Source: Mayamaea pseudoterrestris (lineage: Eukaryota > Bacillariophyta > Bacillariophyceae > Sellaphorales > Sellaphoraceae). From it: a stretch of DNA of 64,000 nt. Below, in pieces: positions 1-9,681 of the stretch; position 1 is the stretch's first letter; every line of letters begins with the position of its first letter. Location: positions 1 through 64,000 of the forward strand of contig BROI01000005.1 of the NCBI GenBank assembly GCA_027923505.1, written 5' to 3'. A program made the position numbers and the translations under genes. The notes beneath the pieces are model-generated. The model was not told the origin of the DNA, made no database searches, and saw nothing but the letters and a program-made list of their open reading frames with translations.

Positions 1-494
1 GTGAGGATTGCTGGTGTTTGATGTGAGTTTGTATCATTATTTGTTCCCGATTCTAAATAGAGTCGTCGAAGTTCATTGGATGATCGCTTTGTTCCATCGC
101 CGCCGTCGCGCGATTTTATTAGACTTTGGCGAGAATGTAAATCATGGCTAGGTAGCGGCAGAAGCGGATAGCAGTTCGAAAGCTTGGTGCGAGGGCGAGG
201 AGGCATGATTGTTGTTGCAAGGTTATTGTAAACGAGTGTGTCAACGACGACGAGACTATAGTGCTGCATCATGGTTGGTCGTCGCGACGAGGTGCGGTTT
301 TCGTGTCGCTACGGTATTGTATGACGTGGATTCGGAAACGGATGAGGACGCCACGTCATCGCATCGGGATTCTTCGCCGGCGCATCCACCATGGCGGAGA
401 GGCCGCTGCGTTCGCACTTGGACAAGCTGCGATTGCATATCTCATATAATAGAATTGCATTGCTTTAGGAACAAAGTAGAGACAAAGCTACGAA
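1..494. other. No gene supported (upstream of the sirtuin fusion)
   Basis: Short overlapping frames exist on both strands, but none has a recognisable domain. The stretch most likely holds the promoter and 5' leader of the downstream sirtuin gene, and possibly the tail of a gene lying to the left. No tRNA-like cloverleaf or clear TATA box was seen. Confidence 0.4.
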
Positions 495-2617
495 ATGGCA
501 GATAGCAGTGAGCCCTCTACTGCTGCAGCAGCATCCGCCGTAAACAATGACGAAGCCGCCGCTCGTCGCTGTCAAGCACTGGACCACCTTGTTTCCACCT
601 TTGGGTTTGAACGACCCGTCGCCGAGACTGCTTTGAATGCCATTGGCAGTCCCTACGATGTGACAATGGCGTACAATTATATTTTGGATCATGACTTGGC
701 ACCAGATCAAGGCGGTCCAGTGACGCCCATTTCATATTGTCCTCACGTTGACGCGCTGGTAATGGTCACGTTAGATCAGCTGCCGCATCTACCACAAGAT
801 TGCGTTTGCGATTATGACACAAGCAAAAACACTCAATCATTCATTGGTCGCTCCAAGGCGGTGAAAGACGAATCGGGAGCCTGTCCGCCCGGCGAAAACT
901 GGCTGTGCCTGTCCTGCGCGTGCGTTCGATGCAGTCGCTACGTGAATGGACACTCGCTCGATCATTGGAAAGAAACCAAGAGCGAGCAGCTTTCAAGTAA
1001 TGATGATAAAGCAGTTTCGGGACACGCCTTGGTTGTGAGCTTGGCGGATCTCAGTGTTTGGTGTCACGAGTGCCAACGTTACGTGGTGTCGCACGAAAAT
1101 TCCAAGCTAAAGCCTATTGTGCAGCGATTGGAGGAGCTCAAGTTTGGCACAACAGAGCCGCAGCCGCAGCAGTCATCCAATAAGAAGGCAAAGATCGAGT
1201 CGGACGACGACATGGAATGTGAGTAAAAGTAGGCAGGGCAGTGCAATCGTTGCTGCATGTTAAAATATCGCGTGTCTTAACTCTACCATTCCAATTATAA
1301 ATAGCTCGCGAAAAGCGAACAGCTGGATCTGCTGCAGGACGATCACTTCAAAGCAATCCATCAAACGACGACACTGACAATTCCGAGAGCTCTGATGACG
1401 ATCCAGGCTCGATTGAGCTTGACTTGTCGGGTCCAAACGGACGAAACATTCTCGACATGATTCGGGCGGCAGCGGCGGAGCAAGGCATTCCCATTGAGCT
1501 CATTCTACAGGAGGCTCAGCTGGCTGGTCTCATTGGCGACGAAAATGAAGAAATTGAGTATCCGTTTGAGGAGAAACCTAACTCTTTGGAGTCACTGGCG
1601 CAATTTATACTCTCCGATAAGTGTCGACGAATATTAATCTTGGCAGGTGCCGGCATGTCAGTCGCGAGCGGCATTCCGGACTTTCGGAGTTCGGATGGCT
1701 TGTATGCGACCATGAACCCCGATTTGGTGACGGCGTCATTGGAGCACCGCCGGAAAATGAGAGTTGACCCATCATCGGCGCTTGACCATCACTTTTTCAT
1801 TGAGAATCCTTTGCCTTGCTTGGAGCTGACTCGCGACTTTATCATTGGAACGCGAGAGCAAAAATGGAAGTCGACGCTTGCGCATCGCTTTGTCGAACTG
1901 TTACACCGAAAATTAGGCGACAAGCTTGTTCGACTGTATACGCAAAATATTGACGGACTTGAGGATCAATGCGTACATTTGCCTCGCGACAAGGTGATTG
2001 CTGTGCATGGCTCTTTGGATCGAGCGGAATGCGCCATGTGTCACAATGAGAGTGACTTTGCAGACTTTGCTGCCAAGGTCAAGGCACAAATCAAGGACCT
2101 TTCGGGGCAAGATCCTGATGCGCCTGCGGAATCGAGTCCGATTATTTGCAACGTTTGTGGCAGCAACACTGTGAAACCATCCATTGTACTTTTTCGAGCC
2201 AGCTTGCCACCAGTGTTTTTCAATCATTTGCCTCAAGACGTGCAAGACGTGGATTTACTGCTCGTCATTGGTACATCGCTGCGAGTTGCCCCAGCCAACA
2301 GCATTGTGTGGCGTGTTCCGCGATCGGCGCTACGGGTACTGGTGAATCGTGATCCCGAAGGCCACCACTTGGGCATGAACTTTGATGAGGCTGAATCAAA
2401 GCGCGACTATTTTGCAGCTGGTGACTGTGAGTCGACTCTCTTGGAGTTGATGGAGCATCTGGGCTGGTTGGACGAGTTAAATCCACTATTATCCCATCAC
2501 AGTTTGCCAGATGCGAGCGCTGCCTTGCTGCGGGAGCGGTTGGCGCGAGACGATACCGAAGCTGCTGAGAGTAGCGACGATGAAGGAGCTGTCGATGAGC
2601 AAGTACAGTCGTCGTAA
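495..2617 (+). CDS. UBA + ZnF-UBP + SIR2 fusion: putative ubiquitin-binding NAD-dependent deacylase (SIRT2-like)
   Basis: Two exons (495-1218 and 1305-2617) join across an 86-nt GTGAGT...TAG intron in frame to give 678 residues. Residues about 25-65 resemble a UBA domain. Residues about 75-220 form a Zn-finger UBP domain very like that of HDAC6: ENWLCLSC, CSRYVNGH and SVWCHECQRY keep the Zn ligands and the Arg, Trp and Tyr that hold the free C-terminus of ubiquitin. A Ser/Asp-rich linker follows. The SIR2 domain has GAGMSVASGIPDFRS, TQNIDGLE, the catalytic-His motif VHGS, the CAMC and CNVC zinc pairs, and GTSLRVAP. Its C-terminal part (GDCESTLLELMEHLGW) resembles SIRT2. The usual FGE substrate-loop motif reads FRA. 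By analogy to HDAC6 and SIRT2 it may act on cytosolic substrates or on ubiquitinated protein. Domain calls are firm; the substrate is inferred. Confidence 0.9.
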
Positions 2618-2849
2618 ACATTAATCTTTGTTCTTTTGAATGGATTGTCGTGCAAGGAGATCGCCAAACATATCGCGCGATCTTGTTTTACGGGTCGTGC
2701 TGCGACTCACTTGCTGCGACACACAGGTCGCGGTGCGGCGCGGCGCGGGATCTTCAACGCCGCGCCCACTTCAAGGCCAAGTGGAACGCGACGCCATCAT
2801 CGAGACTGATGGGAACTGCAGCAACCAACAAGGACGATTGGAAGCAACG

Positions 2850-5328
2850 ATGATGTCCCTTGGACTGCTGCCAATTAGTCTTTTTCTACTCTCTTTATCG
2901 GCGGATTACAGCAATGCTTTTACTCCGTCGCATCGTCCGATTCGATCGGTCGTGAAGCGTCATGCCAGCACCATTGAACAGGGGACGCAGACTGACAAGA
3001 AGTCGCAGTCGGAACGACTAACATCAGAGGAGGAAGATTTGCTGTTCGGAGAAGACGCAGACTATGTACCTAATCCTCCATTTCCGATGCAGCATCGCGT
3101 CAAGGACAAGTTTGGCAACATTTTAAATGATCCAGTTCATCCACTCAGTCCGCTCGACTACTGCACGTCTGATCCCCTTGTCAACAAGCTCGCGACGATG
3201 CGAAACCAATTACAAAGCTGTCCAGAACTGTGGATGGAACTGGCAAAGTACTGTCCCGATAAGCGAGCCTTACTGGACGAGCACTTGTGCGACGACAAGA
3301 TTGATTACACGTTTGCGCAAATGAATGATGCAGTACAAAAGAGTGCATCCGTCTTTACTAATCTTGGCGGCAACAAGGGAGTCAATATTGCCATTTTTGC
3401 GGAAAATAGTGCCGTTTGGTTACTGGTGGATCATGGCATACAACTAGCCGGTGGAGCCTCCGCCGTCAGAGGTGCGGACGCACCGTTGGACGAGCTGCGA
3501 TACATCTACGAGCACAGCGACTCGGCAGGCGTGGCAGTCCTGCAGGGCCCCAAGCTGCTGCAAAGGCTAGTTACAGATGCAAACGCAAAGAGCATGACAT
3601 CTCTTGGCTTGTCGAATGCCAAACATGGACCACTGAAGACTATTATACTCATGCACCGTGAGAAAAAGACTGATGACGATATTGCGAAAATAGCCAAGCA
3701 ACTTGACATTGACATTCTCGTCTTTTCAGACCTTCTTGCGGCTGCACAACCGTTGGGTCAGTCGCGCCGACCAAAGATTGGAAAGGAGGACTTGGCAACA
3801 ATTGTGTACACGTCTGGTAAGTATACCTATTGTTCCTTTGTGAAGTGCCTTTTCGTCACGCACATTCCTTATCGACGATCCGTTTTTCTTAGGCACTACT
3901 GGACGACCAAAGGGAGTTATGCTTACCCACGGCAACTTGCTGCATCAAACTGGGCATCGCCTATCAATCAACCAGCCATATGAGGAATCGGAGCCAATGC
4001 CTGGAGATATAATGGTATCACTGCTTCCGGTATGGCACATTACGGAACGAACGTTTGAACTATGGATGGCCTCGCGCGGGTGCGCCGTCGTATACAGCAC
4101 CATTCGCACCTTTAAGAATGACTTGACGAAGCACAAGCCGCAATGGATGGTACTTGTTCCGCGAGTGTTGGAAAAGATTGCGTTTGGGGTGCTGGACAAG
4201 TTTTCGACAGGCGGACCCGCGGTACAAGCGCTTTCCAAATTCTTTACGAAAACATCGTCAACGGCAGCAAAACATCGCAAGATTGCAAGCAGCGTCGTTG
4301 CCGCGGACGACAAGCCAGGAACTTTGACGAAACTCACATCCAAGGCAATTGTTGCCGCACTCGCTCCAGTCAACGCCATTGGAAACAAGTTAGTCTGGGG
4401 CAAGGTGAAGGATGGTTTTGGCGGGCGAGTCAAAACAATCATATCGGGCGGAAGCGCATTAGCAGGATCGCTCGAATCATTCTACGAAGCAGCTGGCCTT
4501 CGGGTATGCGTCGGTTACGGCCTGACGGAATGCTCGCCTCTTCTCGCATATCGGCGAAGCGATGCCAATCTTGTCACCGCTGGATGTGCTGGCCTACCTT
4601 GCCTCGACACTGAGATTCGAATAGTCGATCCCGAAAGCAAAGTGACTGATCGACCTAGGCCAGCTCTTCCAGACGGACAAATTGGTGTTGTCATTGGTCG
4701 AGGTCCGCAAGTCATGAAGGGCTACTACAAGAACCCAGTCGACACAGCCAAGGCCGTTGACAAGTTCGGCTGGTTTGACACGGGTGATTTGGGCCGGATT
4801 AATCCTGCCACTGGTGATCTAATACTGACAGGCCGAGCCAAGGACACGATTGTACTATCGAACGGTGAAAACATTGAACCAGTACCAATAGAGGATGCCA
4901 TCATGGGAGCGTCACCTTATGTGAGTCAGATAATGCTGACGGGCCAGGATGGCCGAAGCTTGGTTGCCATTATTGTACTGAGTGTGATGGAGCTTTTCAA
5001 TGGTAATTTCTTGACCAAGGAAGAAGCCGACATACTTCAAGTTGCCGGTGACAAGGTCAACGACCCAAAGTGCAGCGAGGAAGACTGCGAACGGTTCAGC
5101 CGCGCGTTGAATGAGGCTGCCGACCGACTGCGTAGCAACTCTGATCTCAAGGCTGCGTTAAAGGCCGATGTTTCGCGAGCGACCAAGGAATTCCGCAAGT
5201 GGGAGCAAGTGTCAGAGGTTTACTTGACGCTGGAACCCTTTGCAATGGCAAATGGTCTCTTGACGCAAAGCTACAAGGTCAAGAGAGACCAGGTAGCAAA
5301 TCGATACAAGAGTCTGCTGCCAAAGTAA
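2850..5328 (+). CDS. Plastid-type long-chain acyl-CoA / acyl-ACP synthetase (AMP-binding family)
   Basis: Exons 2850-3816 and 3893-5328 are separated by a 76-nt GTAAGT...TAG intron that splits the Gly codon of the P-loop, giving 800 residues. The spliced product has YTSGTTGRPKG (ATP/AMP signature), LPVWHITERTFELW, GYGLTECSP, GWFDTGDLGR and the LTGRAKDTIVLSNGE hinge, so it should adenylate fatty acids and pass them to CoA or ACP. The WHITER and ISGGSALAGS regions look closer to plant AAE15/16 and cyanobacterial acyl-ACP synthetases than to peroxisomal LACS. I chose the ATG at 2850 because it begins a signal peptide ending SNAFTPSHRP, a plastid-type cleavage site; the frame is open further upstream to 2640 but that extension is not leader-like. 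It probably recycles free fatty acids in the plastid. Confidence 0.88.
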
Positions 5329-5377
5329 ATCACAACCTGTCTATATAATTTAAATGTATCAATTTTCATTCTAACAT

Positions 5378-5995
5378 TTACATTTTACTTTCGCTTGCCT
5401 TTCTACTTTCTTGTCGCCGCAGCTCCTCGTCCAAGGCAAGCATTAAGGCCGAAGTAGCCGAGACGAGTCGCTGGTATTCATCCACAATGGCATCAAGTTT
5501 GGCGGCAGCCTGTTCCACTGTTTTTTGCATGCCCACAAACTGTTCGACACATGTTTCAAGTCGATTTTTGTCGTTTTGGGAGACTTCCACCGACAGAATT
5601 GGCGCATTGACAATTTGATCTTCCGTCAGACTCTCTGTGTTATTGTCAATATCTTGTCCAATGGCAACTAATGAATAGATACTAGCGAGTTGATCCAAGT
5701 CGTCCAGCGTATCTGGCGCCGACGCGAGCACCATCTGCTTCCGGTACATTAATGGAGCCGAAACATCCGTCTGATAGGTTAGCGCTGCTCCTGGACTCAA
5801 CTCCTCAAACAAGCGTTCCGATTCGGCAAACACTTCTTGCAGCTCGTGCGGACGCAGTTTGGCTGCCAGTTGATGCTCCAGCATGTCGAGGCGACGAACT
5901 AAATCATTGTTGTTTGTATCACCCTTACTGGAGGCATCAATGCCCATTTCCAGCTCCACAGCGGCTAGGCGTCGCTGAAAGTCGGCAAGTGACAT
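5378..5995 (-). CDS. Coiled-coil protein, possible dynactin subunit p24 (DCTN3-like)
   Basis: A single exon of 205 residues, helical and without membrane segments. An N-terminal coiled coil (ADFQRRLAAVELEM, RRLDMLEHQLAAKL) is followed by a segment with the order seen in dynactin p24: a SERLFEELSP block, then a 'RKQMVLASAPDTLDDLDQLA' block, then a long C-terminal helix ending in LALDEELRRQE. Length (205) is close to the roughly 186 residues of animal p24. If correct, it belongs to the shoulder of the dynein activator dynactin, which would fit a lineage keeping dynein. It is convergent with the acyl synthetase, whose stop lies 49 nt away. The match is by pattern only; any small coiled-coil protein is the alternative. 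Confidence 0.45.
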   Translation of the reverse strand: MSLADFQRRLAAVELEMGIDASSKGDTNNNDLVRRLDMLEHQLAAKLRPHELQEVFAESERLFEELSPGAALTYQTDVSAPLMYRKQMVLASAPDTLDDLDQLASIYSLVAIGQDIDNNTESLTEDQIVNAPILSVEVSQNDKNRLETCVEQFVGMQKTVEQAAAKLDAIVDEYQRLVSATSALMLALDEELRRQESRKASESKM

Positions 5996-6668
5996 GGTAA
6001 GAGTGCGCTATGAAGCTTAGCAATGGCAGTTTACAAGCAGTGAAGGGTGCAGAACATCCGTCATGGTGGTTTCTTGGGAAACGCTCGATCATGAATTACT
6101 TGTCGCAGCAGTACCCGCGCCAACACCCGGCAATGAAAAGGGCTAAAATTGATCACTTACAGCTAGGGTTATCAATCTTGCGATCGCTGGTTGTTCGCCG
6201 ATTCGGCTTTCAAGGGTATCTTCTTCCAGGAGTCCCGCAAGGGCACGTAGACTTTCCTACCAGGGGCCGTTGCGGGGGGTGTCGCAAGTTGCCTCCGCGC
6301 AATTTCTGTGGCGCTGCTGCTCCGACCGATTGGTCACACCCGTCCCGCCTGCTTCTTTGCCTTGTTGGTTGACTTTCATTGCAATCCTTACTTGTAGCAT
6401 TCGCTAGAAACGAGACTTTGACAAGCTAGAAGTCGACAACCTGCAAAGTTTTAAACAGGACTTTTTCAACGACGCGCCTGACGAACTTGAGATTTTGGCG
6501 CGATCCATTGGAGTGCCACCAACTCAAAGTCCTTGGAATTGAACACGATTTGCTGCTGCAGAGCTAGCGATCCAAAAAGTCCTGTTCCATCGCAGTTTGG
6601 CAAGCAACTGTCTGTATAAGCGACAAAGGCTATAGAAACGCATCAATTCGCACCTTTAGAACATCATC
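5996..6668. other. Intergenic, divergent promoters
   Basis: Lies between the minus-strand coiled-coil gene and the plus-strand PP2C gene. A 120-codon plus-strand frame (6010-6372) shows no domain and a non-coding-like composition, so it was not called. The stretch presumably holds both 5' leaders. Confidence 0.4.
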
Positions 6669-8280
6669 ATGGCACCGTCGTATCGATCATCCGCGGAAGT
6701 CTCGGCAACCTTGGCCGCCAACGACCGCTACGCGCAAGAGTCGGCGCCAGTCTATCCTCCTCCGCCGCTGCCGCAACCGCAAAAGAGTAGACTGCAAATG
6801 TTTGATCGAAGGCGACGAAGACTCGACAAGCAGCAAGCCGCAAACGCTGCAACTCCATTGGAGAGTCGTACGACGGACACCAAGAAGAACAGTCGGCGCT
6901 CCTTTCGTAACCCCAAAAGTCCCAATTTGATTGACGACGACGATGACGAGGAGCTTGACCCATATGACTCTGATCCTGGACAATCCTATAGACAGCACTG
7001 CATGTCACTGAATGGAATCGGCACCAAGACTTGTCTGGGCGTACCAACAATGTTCAAAAGCAAGCGTCTCCAGGGCGGAGGCGGCGAAACGGTCCTGACG
7101 GCACCTCCCAGCCCGCTGGCGAGTGAAATGGGAGACTTGTTCGGAAGCCTTCCCGCCAGTCTGCCGCCAGACATTCATCGCGTCAGGTACTCGCTCCGGT
7201 CGAGTGTGACGGATGGTGCCGAGAAGCAACTGACTGGACCAAGCGTCATGGAGCGAAGGGAGCTGAGGCCGAATCATGTTCATTTGAATGTGAGTCATTG
7301 GAGTGACATGGGTGGGAGACCGTATATGGAAGACAGGTATGTATATATTGCATGATGATGGTGTGCAGTCGCGTTAATTAGTCCGCAGAAATCTTCTTAC
7401 AAACCACTCTTCCCGTCGTTACAGATATGTAATTGAAGATTTGGATGCCGTTCAAGTCGAAGTCAGCCCAGTCGCATCAAGGACAAACTCACAAGACGTG
7501 GAGGTGACGTACGGGCCGAAAAAGACGAAGCGACTTACGATGCCGCTTACGTTTTTTGGGATTTTTGACGGCCATGGCGGAGACAAGGCGAGTCAGTTTT
7601 GCGCCGACTGGATGTCGGCTTATATTCGCAACGATGCATCGTATCCATATGACCTTGGCTACTCGATGAAGAATGCATTTACAACTGTCGATGAAGACTT
7701 TGTTGGAACTGGCTATCCCGATGGCACAACGGCTTGCTGCGTCACCATGGTGGGCGGTCGCCGCATTGTCTGTTCCAACGCGGGCGACTCGAGAGCCATT
7801 GTTGTACGGCGCGATGGGTCCATTGTGCGTCTAAGCCGCGACCACAAGCCGGGCATGCCAGACGAGACTCGACGCATTTCGGAACTTGGGGGACGTGTCA
7901 TTTACTGGGGTAGATGGCGCGTCGAAGGCTTGTTGGCTGTTTCAAGAAGCATTGGGGATGCCTCGTTGAAGCCATACATTACCGCAGAGCCGGAGATTTG
8001 CGAGTATGATGTCGGAAAGGATGATCTATTTCTGATTATATCAAGTGACGGTGTTTGGGACGTCATGGATAATGAAGAGGCTGCTCATGTAGTGATAGCA
8101 TCGTCATGCGCCATGGAGGATGGCAAGTTAAAGATTGACACGAATCGCTTCAAGTGGGCGGCACGAAACCTTTGTGAGCATGCCCGGTCATGCGGGTCGA
8201 CGGACAACTTTTCGGTCCTTTGTGTCGATCTCAAGTCTTGTGGCAACCCAGCGGCAACGCAAGGCCGCTATACTCCATAA
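6669..8280 (+). CDS. PP2C-family (PPM) serine/threonine phosphatase
   Basis: Exons 6669-7336 and 7425-8280 (88-nt GTATGT...CAG intron) give 507 residues. The first about 200 residues are low-complexity and basic or acidic, without a leader. The phosphatase core begins at MGGRPYMEDR, across the splice junction, and carries FFGIFDGHGGDKA, SNAGDSRAIVVRR, LSRDHKPGMPDE, LLAVSRSIGDASLKP, IISSDGVWDVMDNEEA and GSTDNFSVLCVD. These supply the metal-binding acidic residues (ED, DGHGG, DG, DN), so the enzyme should be active. Substrate and pathway are unknown; the family commonly acts in stress and cell-cycle signalling. The splice restores the MEDRYV motif, which supports the model. Confidence 0.93.
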
Positions 8281-8474
8281 ATACTAATTATAGAGCCCAT
8301 TGCATTTCTTTCGTTCATCATTGGGTGGGTTTTTCTGTAGTCTGTTTAAGTTGTTAAAACAACCGGGATGATGGATAGCGCAAGGTGACATAGTGAAATA
8401 TCGCTCCGGTATTCGAAATTCTTTCGATTGTTCGATGGCCGATTGCTATCACACACCACCAATTTTTGTCGAAC

Positions 8475-9278
8475 ATGTTGGCGCCTCTAGCAAGGAGTTT
8501 AGGAGTTTCTTCAGTGAAATTGAAACTCCGAATGAGTTGCTCTTCATCAATTGCGCGGACACTTCGCACAAGCGCAGCATCGGAGTGGAAGCTGCGACCG
8601 GATTATGGCCATCCGATAATCCGACGCACCTTTGGAAGCAATGCAAATGATGATGGAAAACCAATGGAAGACGAGTCTAAAATCTCTCAACTACTTTATG
8701 AGAGTCCTCTCGGGACAGTAGTTACTCGCCTGCGCACCGTTTCGCTTGCAACTGGAGTCTGCGGAAGCCTTGGTCTGCCCTTGGTCATTTCGTTAAAGGG
8801 AGGCGAGCTACCAACAACTGGATTGCTAGCAACAGGTATCATGTTTTGCATGATGTCATGGGGATCAACTGCCGCTGTGCATTACATTTTTCATCCTTAT
8901 GTGTACGAGATTTACAAGATACCAGTTCGCCTTTGTTCGTCTAAGAAACCAAACGAAGATGACCACTTGGATGCTGCCGCACAATCTGAAACGGACATGC
9001 CAACCCCTGCAGATCCGACAACATTAAAAGGCCCCTTTCTATTCAAGGCAGTGTCCAAGAGTTTGTTCCTGGGCCGGACTGAGACTGTCTTTGATCCGTT
9101 CCTTGACTTGGCCGCTTACGAGGGATACAGGCCCATGTGCAACTTTACAGCCAAAGGCGTGCCTCTCTATGTTCATCCACAAATGGTAAATAACAAGGAG
9201 CTAAAGAATGCTCTTCATTTTCTGACGAACATTCCAGAAGCGGTAACAACGAAAGAGAATCCTGATGACTTCTTATAG
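8475..9278 (+). CDS. TMEM70/TMEM186-family mitochondrial inner-membrane protein
   Basis: 267 residues from the first ATG; the frame is open slightly upstream but without an ATG. The N-terminus is rich in Ser/Arg/Leu with few acidic residues, as in a mitochondrial presequence. Two hydrophobic segments follow (about residues 85-108 and 115-135), introduced by YESPLGTVVTRLRTVSL and followed by AAVHYIFHPYVYEIYKI. This arrangement matches TMEM70, which acts in ATP synthase and complex I assembly in animals. The C-terminal part facing the matrix side includes TVFDPFLDLAAYEGYRPMCNF, similar to the TMEM70 tail. Family membership is fairly clear; the exact role in diatoms is inferred. Confidence 0.7.
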   Translation: MLAPLARSLGVSSVKLKLRMSCSSSIARTLRTSAASEWKLRPDYGHPIIRRTFGSNANDDGKPMEDESKISQLLYESPLGTVVTRLRTVSLATGVCGSLGLPLVISLKGGELPTTGLLATGIMFCMMSWGSTAAVHYIFHPYVYEIYKIPVRLCSSKKPNEDDHLDAAAQSETDMPTPADPTTLKGPFLFKAVSKSLFLGRTETVFDPFLDLAAYEGYRPMCNFTAKGVPLYVHPQMVNNKELKNALHFLTNIPEAVTTKENPDDFL

Positions 9279-9681
9279 TGGCAGAGGTTGAACTAAGATT
9301 TGCTAACTTGTCAGATTTCGTCTCTCGTATGAAACACACCACTTGAACCTAGTCATTTGATGCATATTATCTTTCAAGGACACTGGGATGTGATGGAGGT
9401 GCTGCTCGGCACGCTTTGAGCTACTCTAACAGCTTGGGTAGTGTTAGATAGCTATCTGCGTCCGAGCGGTACACCATTGCCACGTCAGCTATCGCGCCTT
9501 GAAGAATTTGAATGAGAGCGACTGACCATGGCGGTTTCTTCTGTCGTCCAGAACTTTCGCTGTGACAGCTTGCTGTCAAACGGCCTGCAACTCTCTGCGG
9601 GCAACCTTTTAAACGGTTTCTCGTGAGAAACGAAAAGTCATACATCTTTTTGCACGTAAAAAGAAAAGTTTTGGCGACGCA
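9279..9681. other. Intergenic, nothing recognised
   Basis: Between two plus-strand genes. No domain-bearing frame, RNA gene or repeat was seen; frames here overlap the 5' end of the next gene on the opposite strand and look like shadows. Confidence 0.4.

Noticed and set aside
209-505. 98-codon plus-strand frame before the sirtuin gene
   Set aside because: No domain, overlaps the real ATG at 495, and competing frames of similar length lie on the other strand.
2640-2849. Longer N-terminus for the acyl synthetase
   Set aside because: Adds 70 residues without leader character; the ATG at 2850 starts a proper signal peptide with a plastid site.
6010-6372. 120-codon plus-strand frame
   Set aside because: No family, odd composition, sits in the divergent promoter region of two firm genes.
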